Source of the DNA: Allobosea sp.
GTDB lineage: Bacteria; Pseudomonadota; Alphaproteobacteria; Rhizobiales; Beijerinckiaceae
Direction: 5' to 3'
Assembly: GCF_017308075.1 (NCBI RefSeq)
Contig: NZ_JAFKFX010000031.1
Span: forward strand, 1 to 64,000
Length of the DNA: 64,000 nucleotides
This document shows, one piece after another, positions 45,214 to 54,333 of this stretch (its first letter is position 1; every line of letters begins with the position of its first letter). The notes beneath the pieces were generated by a model. The model did no database searches and was not told the DNA's origin. It saw nothing but the letters and a program-made list of their open reading frames with translations. The position numbers and the translations under genes were made by a program.

Positions 45214-45474
45214 ATGATCAGCAGGATCGTTACCAGCGCAGCCTTTCTCCTCCTTGCCGGCGCGGTCTGGCTGACGGGCGACAGCCGGCCGGCCCAGGCC
45301 TGCAACAAGATCGCCGGATGCGTCATGGACGCGCGGGAGGAAAGCGATGCGATGATGCAGGACGGGCGCATGAATGAGGCGATGCGAGAGGCCCGCGACA
45401 ATGTCGAGGCCTTCCGCGCGCTGCGCGAGGCCGAGCAGCGCATGCAGACCCGGCCGACAGTCAGGAAGTACTAG
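45214..45474 (+). CDS. Small secreted protein with paired cysteines
   Basis: An 86-residue protein with a signal peptide (ITSAAFLLLAGAVWLTG-type core) ending near RPAQA, directly followed by CNKIAGC. The rest is a charged helix, with MNEAMREARDNVEAFRALRE. CGGAG lies eight bases upstream of the ATG. It is divergent from the decarboxylase cluster and precedes the DUF3300 gene by 70 bases. The two cysteines could form a small disulfide loop. No family recognised. Confidence 0.65.
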   Translation: MISRIVTSAAFLLLAGAVWLTGDSRPAQACNKIAGCVMDAREESDAMMQDGRMNEAMREARDNVEAFRALREAEQRMQTRPTVRKY

Positions 45475-45543
45475 CGCGGCTGTCTGATCGGTCCCGGTGC
45501 CGGGCACCTGCTATCCCGTGGACGTGTCGCCAGGGAGAAGCTC

Positions 45544-47208
45544 ATGGATATGCGGTTCGCCCTGGCTTGTTTCCTCGCTTGTGGCCTGGCCTCCCAGCCG
45601 CTCGCCCAGCAACTCGCCCAGGCGCCGCCGGCCCCGGCTGCGCCGCCCCCCGCCGCGACGCCGGCCGTCCAGGCCGCGCAACTGCTGAGCAGCGCCCAGC
45701 TCGAGGCGCTCGTCGCGCCGATCGCGCTCTATCCCGACACATTGCTGGCGCAGGTGCTGATGGCCTCGACCTACCCGCTCGAGGTCGTCCAGGCCGATCG
45801 CTGGCTCGCCGCCAACAAGAAGCTCGAAGGCGACAAGCTCAAGGCCGCCGCCGAGCAGCAGTCCTGGGATGCCAGCGTCAAGGCGCTGGTCGCGACGCCC
45901 TCCGTGCTCGAGATGATGAGCAAGAACCTCGACTGGACGCAGAAGCTTGGCGATGCGGTCCTGGCGCAGCAGCCGGACATCATGGACGGCATACAGAGGA
46001 TGCGGGCGCGCGCCTATGACGCCAAGAAGCTCTCATCCGGTTCCGAGCAGACGGTCACCGTCAGGCAGGAGAGCGGCAAGCAGGTCATCCAGATCGAGCC
46101 GACCCAGCCCGACACGCTCTACGTGCCCTATTACGATCCGGGCGTGGCCTATGGCTCCTGGCCCTATCCTGATTATCCGCCCTATTATTTCCCGGCGCCG
46201 GGTTATGTCGCCACCGGCCTGCTCGCGACCGGGGTCGCCTTCGGAACCGCCTATGCGCTCGGGCGCTGGAGCACTGGCGGCTACTGGGGCGGCAACGTCA
46301 ACTGGGGCAACAACAACATCAATATCGACCGGAACCGCGTGACGCATTGGGAGCACAATCCCCAGCACCGTCACGGCGTCCAGTATCGCAACAACGCCGT
46401 CCAGCAGAAGTTTTCCGGCAATAATCTTCGGGCCGGTAGCGAAGGCCGGATGGATTTTCGCGGGCGCAGCGGCGACCAGGTTCTGCAACCGCGTGGCGAG
46501 CGCGGCGATCTCGGTGGCGCTGCGCGCCCGGAGCAGCGCGCGGGCGACCGCGCCAATGTCGCCAACCGGCCGGATCGCGGCCCGGGCGACCGGGCCGGCG
46601 CCGGCAACCGCGGCGATGGCCGGGGGCAGGGCGCGCGCGCCGCGACGCAGCCTCGACGTCCCCAGGCGGGCGCAGGGCGTGCCGGGCCGGGACGCGACAG
46701 CGCCTTCGGCGATGTCCAGCAGGGCCGAGCGGCGAATCTGCAGTCGCAGCGCGGGCAGGCGAGCCTGGCGCATGCCCGAGGCGGCGGCGGTCCGCGGGCC
46801 ATGCATGCCGGCGGCCCCGGCATGGGGCGCGGCGCTGCCGTGAACCGCGGGGGTGGCATGAACCGGGGCGCCGCCATGAACAGGGGCGGCGGGGCGAGCC
46901 GCGGCGGCATGGGCGGTGGCCGTGGTGGCGGCCGTCGATCCGACATTCGGCTCAAGCACGACGTCGTGCTGCTCGGACACCTCGACAACGGCCTGGGGCT
47001 CTACAGTTTCGCCTATGGCGGCTCGGAAAAGCGCCATGTCGGCGTGATCGCCCAGGAGGTCCTGCGCGTCGCGCCCTGGGCGGTGAGCCGCGGCGCCGAC
47101 GGCTATCTGCGGGTCGATTATCGCCTGCTCGGCGTCCCGTTCCGGAGTCTCGCCCAGTGGCGAGCCTCCGCCAGCCCCTCTTTCGTCAGCGTCGGCGGCG
47201 TGGATTGA
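45544..47208 (+). CDS. DUF3300 protein fused to an S74/tail-fibre-like C-terminal domain
   Basis: A 554-residue secreted protein in four parts: signal peptide and Ala/Pro linker (1-45); DUF3300 (about 48-230; LEALVAPIALYPDTLLAQVLMASTYPLEV, DTLYVPYYDPGVAYG); a long Gly/Arg/Asn-rich low-complexity region (about 235-455; repeats of MNRGGG and GAAMNRG); and a C-terminal domain (about 460-540) starting SDIRLKHDVVLLGHLDNGLG. That end, with YVGVIAQEV-like HVGVIAQEV and YLRVDYRLLG, is the peptidase-S74/intramolecular-chaperone type seen in phage tail spikes. It is likely at the cell surface. The DUF2950 gene follows 46 bases later. Confidence 0.85.
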   Translation: MDMRFALACFLACGLASQPLAQQLAQAPPAPAAPPPAATPAVQAAQLLSSAQLEALVAPIALYPDTLLAQVLMASTYPLEVVQADRWLAANKKLEGDKLKAAAEQQSWDASVKALVATPSVLEMMSKNLDWTQKLGDAVLAQQPDIMDGIQRMRARAYDAKKLSSGSEQTVTVRQESGKQVIQIEPTQPDTLYVPYYDPGVAYGSWPYPDYPPYYFPAPGYVATGLLATGVAFGTAYALGRWSTGGYWGGNVNWGNNNINIDRNRVTHWEHNPQHRHGVQYRNNAVQQKFSGNNLRAGSEGRMDFRGRSGDQVLQPRGERGDLGGAARPEQRAGDRANVANRPDRGPGDRAGAGNRGDGRGQGARAATQPRRPQAGAGRAGPGRDSAFGDVQQGRAANLQSQRGQASLAHARGGGGPRAMHAGGPGMGRGAAVNRGGGMNRGAAMNRGGGASRGGMGGGRGGGRRSDIRLKHDVVLLGHLDNGLGLYSFAYGGSEKRHVGVIAQEVLRVAPWAVSRGADGYLRVDYRLLGVPFRSLAQWRASASPSFVSVGGVD

Positions 47209-47254
47209 TCAGGGATACGCGGCGCCGGTTCGTTCAACATCCGGGATCGGTTCA

Positions 47255-48187
47255 ATGACAAGGCCATGGCCAGCGCCCCATCGGCTCGTTCTCCTGCTCA
47301 TGGCGGGGGCGACCCTCGCTCTCTCGCCGGCAGCGACCGCCTGGGCCCAGCAGCCCTTCAAGACGGCGGACGAGGCCGCCGCCGCCCTGGTCGAGGCGGT
47401 ACGCGGCGGCGACAGCGCGCGCTTGCGCAGCATTCTCGGGCCACGGACCGGCTCGATCCTCTCCTCCGGTGATCGGGTCGCCGATGCGGCCGATCGGGAG
47501 CGCTTCGTCGTTGCCTATGACAACCGCCATGCGCTGAGAGAAAAGGACGGCACCGCCACTTTGCTGGTCGGGCAGGACGAGTTTCCCTTCCCGATCCCGA
47601 TCGTGCGTGCCGGCGAGCGCTGGACATTCGATTCCGAAGCCGGGAGCCGGGAGATCATCGCCCGCCGGATCGGGCGCAACGAACTCGCCGCCATACAGGC
47701 GATCCTGGCCTTCTTCGACGCGCAGCAGGACTATGCCGCCAAGGATCGGACGGGAAAGGGAGCGGGCGTCTACGCGCGACGAATCGTCAGTCGGCCCGGC
47801 ACCCGCGATGGGCTGTACTGGCCGAGCGCTGCCGGCGAGGAGCTGAGCCCGCTGGGTGAGCTCGCGGCCGAGGCAGCCGCCGAGGGCTACCGGGCCGGCG
47901 AGGAACGCCGGCCCTATCACGGCTATTACTTCAAGGTGCTGACCCGGCAGGGGGCCGCGGCACCTGGTGGCCAGATCGACTATGTCGCAGGCGGGCGGAT
48001 GATCGGCGGCTTCGCCATCTTGGCCTATCCGGCGGAGTATGGCAGGTCCGGAGTGATGAGCTTCATGCTCAACCACGCCGGCACGGTCTACCAGAAGGAC
48101 CTCGGTCCCCGGACCGGGCGGGTCGCCGCCCGGATGGGTCGTTTCAACCCCGATGAAGGCTGGGAGAAGGTCTCGCCCGGCCAGTAG
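47255..48187 (+). CDS. DUF2950 secreted protein
   Basis: A 310-residue protein with a signal peptide ending TAWA. The DUF2950 family is recognised by FKTADEAAAALVEAVRGGD, the Ile-rich FDSEAGSREIIARRIGRNEL, DGLYWP, EGYRAGEERRPYHGYYFKVL and GFAILAYPAEYGRSGVMSFM. DUF2950 and DUF3300 genes are commonly adjacent, as here, suggesting a joint envelope function that is not yet defined. Start ATG 47255. Confidence 0.87.
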   Translation: MTRPWPAPHRLVLLLMAGATLALSPAATAWAQQPFKTADEAAAALVEAVRGGDSARLRSILGPRTGSILSSGDRVADAADRERFVVAYDNRHALREKDGTATLLVGQDEFPFPIPIVRAGERWTFDSEAGSREIIARRIGRNELAAIQAILAFFDAQQDYAAKDRTGKGAGVYARRIVSRPGTRDGLYWPSAAGEELSPLGELAAEAAAEGYRAGEERRPYHGYYFKVLTRQGAAAPGGQIDYVAGGRMIGGFAILAYPAEYGRSGVMSFMLNHAGTVYQKDLGPRTGRVAARMGRFNPDEGWEKVSPGQ

Positions 48188-48290
48188 CAGAAGTGGTTGC
48201 CTTTCGGATGCTTCGAGCCCGCATTTCCCGCCTTTCGGCTCGATACGCCCCTCCGGAAGAGCTTTCCGGACGATGCGCGGGACCGTGCCG

Positions 48291-50036
48291 ATGAGAGTCC
48301 GCGATCTGTTTCCTGCGAGCCTGGTGGGTTACCGGCTGGAGTATTTGCGCTTCGATGTCACGGCGGGGCTCGCCGTCGCGGCCGTCGCCATCCCCAGCGC
48401 CATCGCCTATCCCGCGATCGCGGGCCTGCCGGCCGAGGTCGGGCTCTATGCCAGCATCCTGCCCCTGGTGGGCTACGCCCTGTTCGGGCCATCCCGCAAG
48501 CTGATGGTCGGCCCGGACGCCGCGACAATGACGGTGCTGGCCGCGGCGCTGGCGACCATGCCGCTCGACAACCCGGCCGATCGTGTCGCCGCCGCCGCGG
48601 CTCTGGCCTTGGTGGTCGGCCTGCTCTGCATTCTGGCGGGCAGGCTCAGCCTCGGTGTCGTTGCGTCCTTCCTCTCGCGCCCGATCCTGATCGGCTTCAT
48701 CAGCGGCATTTCGATCTCGATCCTGATCGGGCAGATCGGCCGGCTGACCGGCGTCCGCATCGAGAGCGACGGGCTCGTCCAACCGCTGCTCGAGATCGCC
48801 CGCAAAGTCGGCCAGATCCACTGGCCCTCGCTCGGCTTCGGCGCCGCGATGTTCGGGCTGCTCGTCCTGCTGGCGCGGCTGCGCTCGCCGATCCCCGGAC
48901 CTCTGGTCGTCGTCGCGCTCGCTGCCGTCGCCTCGGCGCTATTCGATCTCGAGGGGCACGGCATGAAGGTGATCGGCAGCCTGCCAAGCACGATGCCCTC
49001 GCTGAAGCTTCCGGATGTCTCGCATCTGCCGATGAGAGAGCTGCTCCAGGGAGCAGCCGCGGTCTGGCTCGTCAGCGTCAGCTCCGGCCTCGTTGCTGCA
49101 CGCAGCTTCGCAGCACGCGACAAGTTCGACGTCGATGCCGACCGGGAGCTGACGGGGCTCGGCTTCGGCAATATTTTCTCGGGCCTTTTCAGCGGCTTTC
49201 CGATCACCGTCTCGGACTCGCGCACGGCGATCAACATTTCCGCGGGCGGGCGCTCGCAGATCGCCGGGCTCGTCGCGGCCTTGGCACTGACGGCGCTGCT
49301 GCTTTATCTCAACGACACCTTGCGCCTGCTGCCCAATCCGGCGCTGGGCGCGATCCTCGCCTTCGCCGCGCTCAGCCTGATCGATCTCGGCGGTTTCCGC
49401 GAGATCTGGCGCGTCAGCCGAACCGAGTTCGCCTTCGCCCTAATCAGCATGTGGGGCGCGATCAGCCTCGGCGTGCTCAGCGGTGTCGTCATCGCGATTG
49501 CCGGCACCTTGCTGCATGTTCTGCTCAAGGAAATGCGCCCGCGCGTCGCGCTACTCGGACGGATCGCCGGCAGGCCGGGCTTCTACAAGCTCCATCGCAG
49601 CGAGCGGGCGGCGCCGGTGCCGGGCATGGTGATCTTTCTGGTGCAGGGCAGCATCCTGTTCTTCAACACCGATTTCCTGCGCGGCCGTTTCGAGAACGCG
49701 GCGCAGTCGGTGCCGCCGGGCACCAAATGGTTCCTCGTCGATGCCAGCGCCGTCGCGCAGATCGATACGACCGGGGTCGCCATGCTGCAGGAGCTGCGGA
49801 CCGATCTGTCGGAGCTCGGCCTGACGCTGGTTCTCGCCGAACTCCACCGGGAGCCCTGGGAGATCCTGCATCGGGCGGGCTTCTTCGAAGGGCGGGAGGC
49901 GACGACGATCTTCGACGATGTCGAGGATGCGGTCAGTGCGCTCGCCGACCGCGAGCCCGGCTCTGCCGGACAGCCGACGCCGGCCAGGATCGGTAGCCAG
50001 GGACCGGCGGATGACGGGCTCTCCGGATCAGTCTAG
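48291..50036 (+). CDS. SulP-family anion transporter with STAS domain
   Basis: A 581-residue SLC26/SulP carrier. The membrane domain (about 20-420) starts DVTAGLAVAAVAIPSAIAYPAIAGLPAEVGLYA across residues 20-52, with the conserved GLYASILPLVGYALFGPS and FPITVSDSRTAINISAGGRS. A cytosolic STAS domain follows (about 450-555) with LVDASAVAQIDTTGVAML. SulP proteins import sulfate, bicarbonate or dicarboxylates; this one is not assigned. ATG 48291 is used; ATG 48273 is an alternative. The stop overlaps the convergent membrane-protein gene by four bases. It follows DUF2950 in the same direction. Confidence 0.88.
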   Translation: MRVRDLFPASLVGYRLEYLRFDVTAGLAVAAVAIPSAIAYPAIAGLPAEVGLYASILPLVGYALFGPSRKLMVGPDAATMTVLAAALATMPLDNPADRVAAAAALALVVGLLCILAGRLSLGVVASFLSRPILIGFISGISISILIGQIGRLTGVRIESDGLVQPLLEIARKVGQIHWPSLGFGAAMFGLLVLLARLRSPIPGPLVVVALAAVASALFDLEGHGMKVIGSLPSTMPSLKLPDVSHLPMRELLQGAAAVWLVSVSSGLVAARSFAARDKFDVDADRELTGLGFGNIFSGLFSGFPITVSDSRTAINISAGGRSQIAGLVAALALTALLLYLNDTLRLLPNPALGAILAFAALSLIDLGGFREIWRVSRTEFAFALISMWGAISLGVLSGVVIAIAGTLLHVLLKEMRPRVALLGRIAGRPGFYKLHRSERAAPVPGMVIFLVQGSILFFNTDFLRGRFENAAQSVPPGTKWFLVDASAVAQIDTTGVAMLQELRTDLSELGLTLVLAELHREPWEILHRAGFFEGREATTIFDDVEDAVSALADREPGSAGQPTPARIGSQGPADDGLSGSV

Positions 50037-50692
50037 GCGACGTCCTTACGGCGGTATTCACGGACCAGGATGTCGCCGCTGACGACCAGCACCCAGAGCG
50101 GGAAGACCAGGAAGGCGCCGTCGACGACATGGCTGCCGAGCAAGAGGAAGGCGGCCGCGGCATAGCCGCAGAGGGCGGTCCAGCGTGCGGTGATCTCGGT
50201 GCGCAGCAGGATGGTCGAGGCGGTCAGCAGGAATACGCCGGCGACCTTGAGCGCGTAGACGCTGACGAGGAAATAGGAAAAGGACCGCGCCAGGATGAAG
50301 GTCGCCGAGCCGGCGAGTTCGCGCGGCAGCGCCGCATGTGCGGTGAGGATCGCGCCGATGGCCGCTGCCGCCGTGAACAGCATGCCGACGAAGAGCAGGC
50401 CGCTGCCGAGGAAGACCGTCGCGAACAGCGGATGTTCCTGCGCGCCCAGCCTGTCGCGCAGCACGCCCATGAACCAGAGAAAGGCGATGCCGGCAAAAGG
50501 GATCAGGTGGAGCGCGAGCTCGACCTTCCAGGCCTGAGCGCCGAGCCAGTCGCCGGGGTCGCGCGGATGCAGCCGCAGCGTCTGCAGCACCAAGAGGATC
50601 GCCGAAAGCAAGAGGATGGAGAACAGGATGCCGGCGACCGCCGCGGCGCGTGGCGCCTTCAACCCGGCAGGCATGTGGTGGGCGGGCGACAC
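50033..50692 (-). CDS. Seven-helix hypothetical membrane protein
   Basis: About 219 residues with some six to seven hydrophobic helices, starting AGILFSILLLSAILLVLQTL, then LIPFAGIAFLWFMGVLRDRLG and FLGSGLLFVGMLFTAAAAIG. The short C-terminus is basic (LVREYRRKDVA). GTG 50692 has GAGGGGG nine bases upstream; ATG 50674 is the alternative. The family was not recognised. It lies downstream of the FixJ-like regulator on the same strand, separated by 35 bases, and may be in one unit. Confidence 0.65.
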   Translation of the reverse strand: MSPAHHMPAGLKAPRAAAVAGILFSILLLSAILLVLQTLRLHPRDPGDWLGAQAWKVELALHLIPFAGIAFLWFMGVLRDRLGAQEHPLFATVFLGSGLLFVGMLFTAAAAIGAILTAHAALPRELAGSATFILARSFSYFLVSVYALKVAGVFLLTASTILLRTEITARWTALCGYAAAAFLLLGSHVVDGAFLVFPLWVLVVSGDILVREYRRKDVA

Positions 50693-50727
50693 GATGCTCG
50701 ACCCCCTCTGATGGTGAAGAGGCCGGG

Positions 50728-51351
50728 CTAGGGATCGTCGGTGCGCAACAGGCCGAGGCGCTCGGCGCAGGATACGAGCTCGACGAGCGAGCGGGTCTGC
50801 AGTTTCTCCATCACCTTGTGGCGATGCGCCTTCACCGTCCGCTCTGTCGTTCCGAGGGCGAAGGCGACCTGCTTGTTCAGCCTGCCGCGGATGACGAGGT
50901 CGAAGACCTCGCGCTCGCGCCGGGTGAGCAGACCCAGCCGCTGCCGCGCGGCGCGGCTCCAGCCTTCCTGCTCGCTGGCGAGGCGATGGCGCGCGATGGC
51001 GCGGTCGATCGCGACGATCAGCTCCTCCGACGCCACCGGCTTGGTGAAGAAATCCTCGGCGCCGGCCTTGATCGCCTTGACGCCGGTGCGGACGTCGCTT
51101 TCTCCCGCGAGGCAGATGACCGGGAGGCACGATCCGGCCTTGCTCAGCCTATCGAACAGATCGGGCATAACTGTGTCCGGGACCTGAACGTCGAGGACGA
51201 TGCAGCCCGCGCTCGCGTCGTCCGCAATCTGGCCGAGAATCTCGTCGGCGCTGCCATAAGCCTTGGTCCGGTAGCCGCAGGCCCGCAGCAGGTCGTCTAT
51301 CCCTGCCTGGGAGGATGAATCACCGTCCACAATGTGCACGAGAGCTGACAT
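50728..51351 (-). CDS. FixJ/NarL-type response regulator
   Basis: A 207-residue two-domain regulator. The receiver (1-120) has phospho-acceptor Asp54 in CIVLDVQVP, conserved Lys in FFTKPV and a modified acidic pocket (VDGD instead of VDDD). The LuxR-type HTH (about 140-200) reads LTRREREVFDLVIRGRLNKQVAFALG and TERTVKAHRHKVMEKLQTRS. No histidine kinase lies nearby, so it is an orphan in this window. Similar RRs in Bradyrhizobium-like genomes sit in stress clusters. It may control the adjacent island, which is inference. Confidence 0.88.
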   Translation of the reverse strand: MSALVHIVDGDSSSQAGIDDLLRACGYRTKAYGSADEILGQIADDASAGCIVLDVQVPDTVMPDLFDRLSKAGSCLPVICLAGESDVRTGVKAIKAGAEDFFTKPVASEELIVAIDRAIARHRLASEQEGWSRAARQRLGLLTRREREVFDLVIRGRLNKQVAFALGTTERTVKAHRHKVMEKLQTRSLVELVSCAERLGLLRTDDP

Positions 51352-51416
51352 GGCTTCCTCCGATCTCCTGGTCGGCGGACCGCCGTTCCGCCGGTCACCT
51401 TCGGATACGCCCGGCC

Positions 51417-51866
51417 TCAGGGCGGCTTCAGCACGTCCGGGCCGCAGCGCTGGTAGTTGGTCCCGCTTCCGCCGTCGGCGCTGAAATAGCGCGTCAGCAT
51501 TCCGCCTTCGGCCGGCGCGACGATGGCATGGGCTGCACCGACCGAGATGCTCGTCGTGCAGCTCAGATTCAGGATCTGGCGCTCCCCTTTCGGGCTGACG
51601 CTGACGATCCGGCAGGAGGCGAGCGGTGTCGACAGTCGCCGGCCGGCGACGATGAAGGCCGGGGCGAAGACGCTCGCCGGACGCCGGAAGACGATCGCGC
51701 CTCCCTTCAGGGCGAAGGCGCTCGCGCAGACCTCGCCCTGTTCGATCCATGCGCCCTGGAACGCGCCGGTCGGCATTTGCGCGACAGATTCCGCGGCCGT
51801 GCCTCCGTTCAGCGCTATGGCAAGCAGCGCGGCGAGCGGCGCCTGACGATGGATCGGTGCGAGCAT
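51417..51866 (-). CDS. Secreted hypothetical protein
   Basis: A 149-residue protein with a signal peptide ending GGTAAES. The mature domain has three cysteines (EVCASAFAL, LASCRIVSV, LNLSCTTSI) and a C-terminal YQRCGPD, with beta-rich sequence. GGAGG precedes ATG 51866. Small beta-barrel-like periplasmic proteins of this style are frequent in Bosea-like genomes, but no family was recognised. It lies between the FixJ-like and the wHTH-TPR genes on the same strand. Confidence 0.65.
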   Translation of the reverse strand: MLAPIHRQAPLAALLAIALNGGTAAESVAQMPTGAFQGAWIEQGEVCASAFALKGGAIVFRRPASVFAPAFIVAGRRLSTPLASCRIVSVSPKGERQILNLSCTTSISVGAAHAIVAPAEGGMLTRYFSADGGSGTNYQRCGPDVLKPP

Positions 51867-52017
51867 CGGACCTCCGGCGGTAGAGTGGCAGCAGTCGGGC
51901 GCGGGCGCTGGAGAACTCGAGCGCCGGGGCGAACTCGGCTTCTGCCGCATCGCCGCTGGTCGCTGCACGCCACTTCGCAAAGCAGTGCAGGCCGCAAATG
52001 CCGTTACGGGAAGTAGG

Positions 52018-53892
52018 TTACGGTTGGCTACGTTGAGCCGAGCCCTGGCTAGGCTCTGCGCCGGACGCCGGGCTGGAGGATCGTTCATCCCAGGCGGAAA
52101 GCTGCGTTCGCACCGGAAAACCGGCTTGAATCGCGCCGCGGATCAGGATCGAGCGATCTCTCGCGTTGAAGTTGCGCCGGTCGAGCTCGCCGTCGAAATC
52201 GGCGAAAAACCCAGGGCGCTGCTTCAGAAACGCGGCGCGGGCCTGAGACGCCTCGTGAGACATGCCGTGACGGGCGAAGATCAGTGCCGCGACGAAGTGA
52301 TAGATCGAGAAATTCTGAAGATTGGCCCGTTTGATCAGGGCGACGGCACGCGTATCCTCGCCTTGCATATAGGAGGCGAGGGCAAGCTGCCCGGTATAAT
52401 AGCTTGATTGGCCGGGATTCTTGGCCATCGCCTCCTCGATCATGCCGGCGCCGCGCGCCCAGTTCCCGGATTGGGCGACCCAGGCGCCGAACTCGCCGAG
52501 CAGTTCGGTGTCGTTGGGGTTGAGCGCGCGCGCTTGCAGGCCGATGCGCAGCGCCTCGTCGGGCTCTCCACTGAAGAAAAGCACAGTCATCAGCGCCTGC
52601 AGGGCCCGGACATTCTCGGGAGCGAGCCGGACCGCGCGCTCGGCGCTGGCGCGCGCCCGCGCCATGGGGGACGGCAAGCCCGGGCTGCGGTTCAGCTTGT
52701 ACCTTTCCTCGTCGAGATAGAGATAGGCCAGCATCGCCCAGCTGGTCGCATGCTCGGGATAGCGCGCCGTGACCTGCTCGAGGCATTCGCGCGCCTGCGC
52801 GTGTTCGATCGGGGCGAGCACGGTGCGGTAATGGTAGAAGCGGTAGGAGCATTCCTGCGGCAGCAGGTCCGGGCTGCGCTTGTCCGGTCGGGGGCGGGGC
52901 GGATTGGCGAAGATCACCCCGTAGGGCTGGGCGATGGCGGTCGCGACCGTCGCGGCTATCGTCGTTTCGATATCGACGATCGTCTTTTCGCGCGGGTCGG
53001 CATCATAGATTCCCGCCCACAGGATGGCCGCACTCTCGCCGTCCCGCACGCGCGCCGATACCCGCAGCTTGCCATCGGAAAGGCGGATGCCGCCCTCCAG
53101 CAGGTAGCGGCTGCCGGCGAGGCGCGGAGCCTTGCCCGCCATGTCGCCCGGCGGCGCATCTCCCGAAGCCTCGCGCACCAGCACGGTCAGCTCCTTGAAG
53201 CGGACGAGCTGTGCCAGCAGCTCATCGGTGAGGCCGGCGGCGTAGTAGTTCACTTCCGGCTGGCCGGAGACGTTGGCGAAGGGCTTGAGCGTCAGGGACG
53301 GGCCCGGCGGAGCGGGCAGGGCTGCAGCGGTGCCTGCGGATTGCGGCCAGTCCACAGCCCAGACGAGGGCAACGGCGGCGAGCGTGCCCAACGCGAGCAG
53401 CGAGCCGGCGAGCCGGTACCGCCCGCGCCATGCCGGGGCGGCGGCACTGCCATGCCGGCCGGGGAACGCAGGCGGCGAGTCGGGCGGCCCGTCATCCCGA
53501 TGCTCCGGCTGCCAGTGGAAGCGGGGAACATAGGCCCCCTTGGGGATTTCGATCAGGACCGGAGCCGAGCTTCCGGCCAGCAGGTAATAGCGCTCCAGCG
53601 CACGCCGCAGGCGGCCGGCCTCGATGCGCACCACGGGATCGTTCTGGATGTCGAAATTGGCGTCCCGACCGAAGACCTCGACGGCCACCGTATAGGCCTT
53701 GATCCGATCCGCCCGCCCGGCGAGCGTCTCGTTGACCACATAGATCAGGAACTGGCGTACGCGCGCCGGGACGTTGAATTCAGTGCTGGCGAGGATCCGG
53801 TCGAGCTGCGCGCGGATTTCCTGCTCCGGCGGGTTCGGCCCCGGCGGCGCGGCGGTGTCGTCATCGCAATTCCAGGACCGTTGCTGCTCCAC
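52018..53892 (-). CDS. Membrane-anchored winged-helix regulator with TPR sensor region
   Basis: A 624-residue protein in four parts: a DNA-binding-like domain (about 25-125; QLDRILASTEFNVPARVRQFL, AVEVFGRDANFDIQNDPVVR, IEIPKGAYVPRF); a single membrane helix (about 160-180); a FlgO/adenylate-cyclase-associated domain (about 200-330; LKPFANVSGQPEVNYYAAGLTDEL); and TPR-like repeats (about 350-600). Proteins with this N-terminal domain and C-terminal TPRs are common in Acidobacteria and some Rhizobiales and are often misnamed adenylate cyclases; no cyclase domain is present. The CadC-like layout suggests envelope sensing and direct gene control. Confidence 0.75.
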   Translation of the reverse strand: MEQQRSWNCDDDTAAPPGPNPPEQEIRAQLDRILASTEFNVPARVRQFLIYVVNETLAGRADRIKAYTVAVEVFGRDANFDIQNDPVVRIEAGRLRRALERYYLLAGSSAPVLIEIPKGAYVPRFHWQPEHRDDGPPDSPPAFPGRHGSAAAPAWRGRYRLAGSLLALGTLAAVALVWAVDWPQSAGTAAALPAPPGPSLTLKPFANVSGQPEVNYYAAGLTDELLAQLVRFKELTVLVREASGDAPPGDMAGKAPRLAGSRYLLEGGIRLSDGKLRVSARVRDGESAAILWAGIYDADPREKTIVDIETTIAATVATAIAQPYGVIFANPPRPRPDKRSPDLLPQECSYRFYHYRTVLAPIEHAQARECLEQVTARYPEHATSWAMLAYLYLDEERYKLNRSPGLPSPMARARASAERAVRLAPENVRALQALMTVLFFSGEPDEALRIGLQARALNPNDTELLGEFGAWVAQSGNWARGAGMIEEAMAKNPGQSSYYTGQLALASYMQGEDTRAVALIKRANLQNFSIYHFVAALIFARHGMSHEASQARAAFLKQRPGFFADFDGELDRRNFNARDRSILIRGAIQAGFPVRTQLSAWDERSSSPASGAEPSQGSAQRSQP

Positions 53893-54029
53893 GGAACAGG
53901 CTCCCCCGAGCCAGAAATCCGATCAGAAAAGACAAGGCAAGGCGGCAGTCTCTGCGTAACCTCCCGTTATTTACTCCCAACCCGTCTCTGCGGCCACATA
54001 ATTATAGCCTTTCGCGGGGGCTCGATCCT

Positions 54030-54299
54030 ATGGATACGGGCGTTCTGGCTGCCATCCGGCGTCTGCCGAAACACAAGACTGTGATCGAGGAGCTGGTGCG
54101 CGGCAGCGAGAGCTTCCGCAATATCTGTGGAGACCTCGCCGAGGCGGAGGCGGCACTGCGTCGCTGGGAAGCTTCGGAGATGCCCGGGGCCGCCGCGCGG
54201 TGCGATGAGTACAGGCATCTGATCGATGGGCTCGAAGCGGAGCTCAGGCAGGCAATTCACGAACGCCAGGCGCTGCGGTTCCGCAGGTCTGGTGAATAG
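54030..54299 (+). CDS. Small coiled-coil hypothetical protein
   Basis: An 89-residue cytoplasmic protein, starting MDTGVLAAIRRLPKHKTVIE, almost wholly helical and charged. The middle segment AEAEAALRRWEASEMPGAAA and YRHLIDGLEAELRQAIHERQ suggest a two-helix coiled coil. GGGGG lies upstream of the ATG. It is divergent from the wHTH-TPR gene and precedes the lipoprotein gene by 34 bases. No family recognised. Confidence 0.6.
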   Translation: MDTGVLAAIRRLPKHKTVIEELVRGSESFRNICGDLAEAEAALRRWEASEMPGAAARCDEYRHLIDGLEAELRQAIHERQALRFRRSGE

Positions 54300-54333
54300 A
54301 GCAGGGCGTTGACCTTCTGGGTGGAGAGTTCCG

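Noticed and set aside
52018-53892. Adenylate cyclase
   Set aside because: The usual label for this architecture, but no class III cyclase catalytic domain is present.
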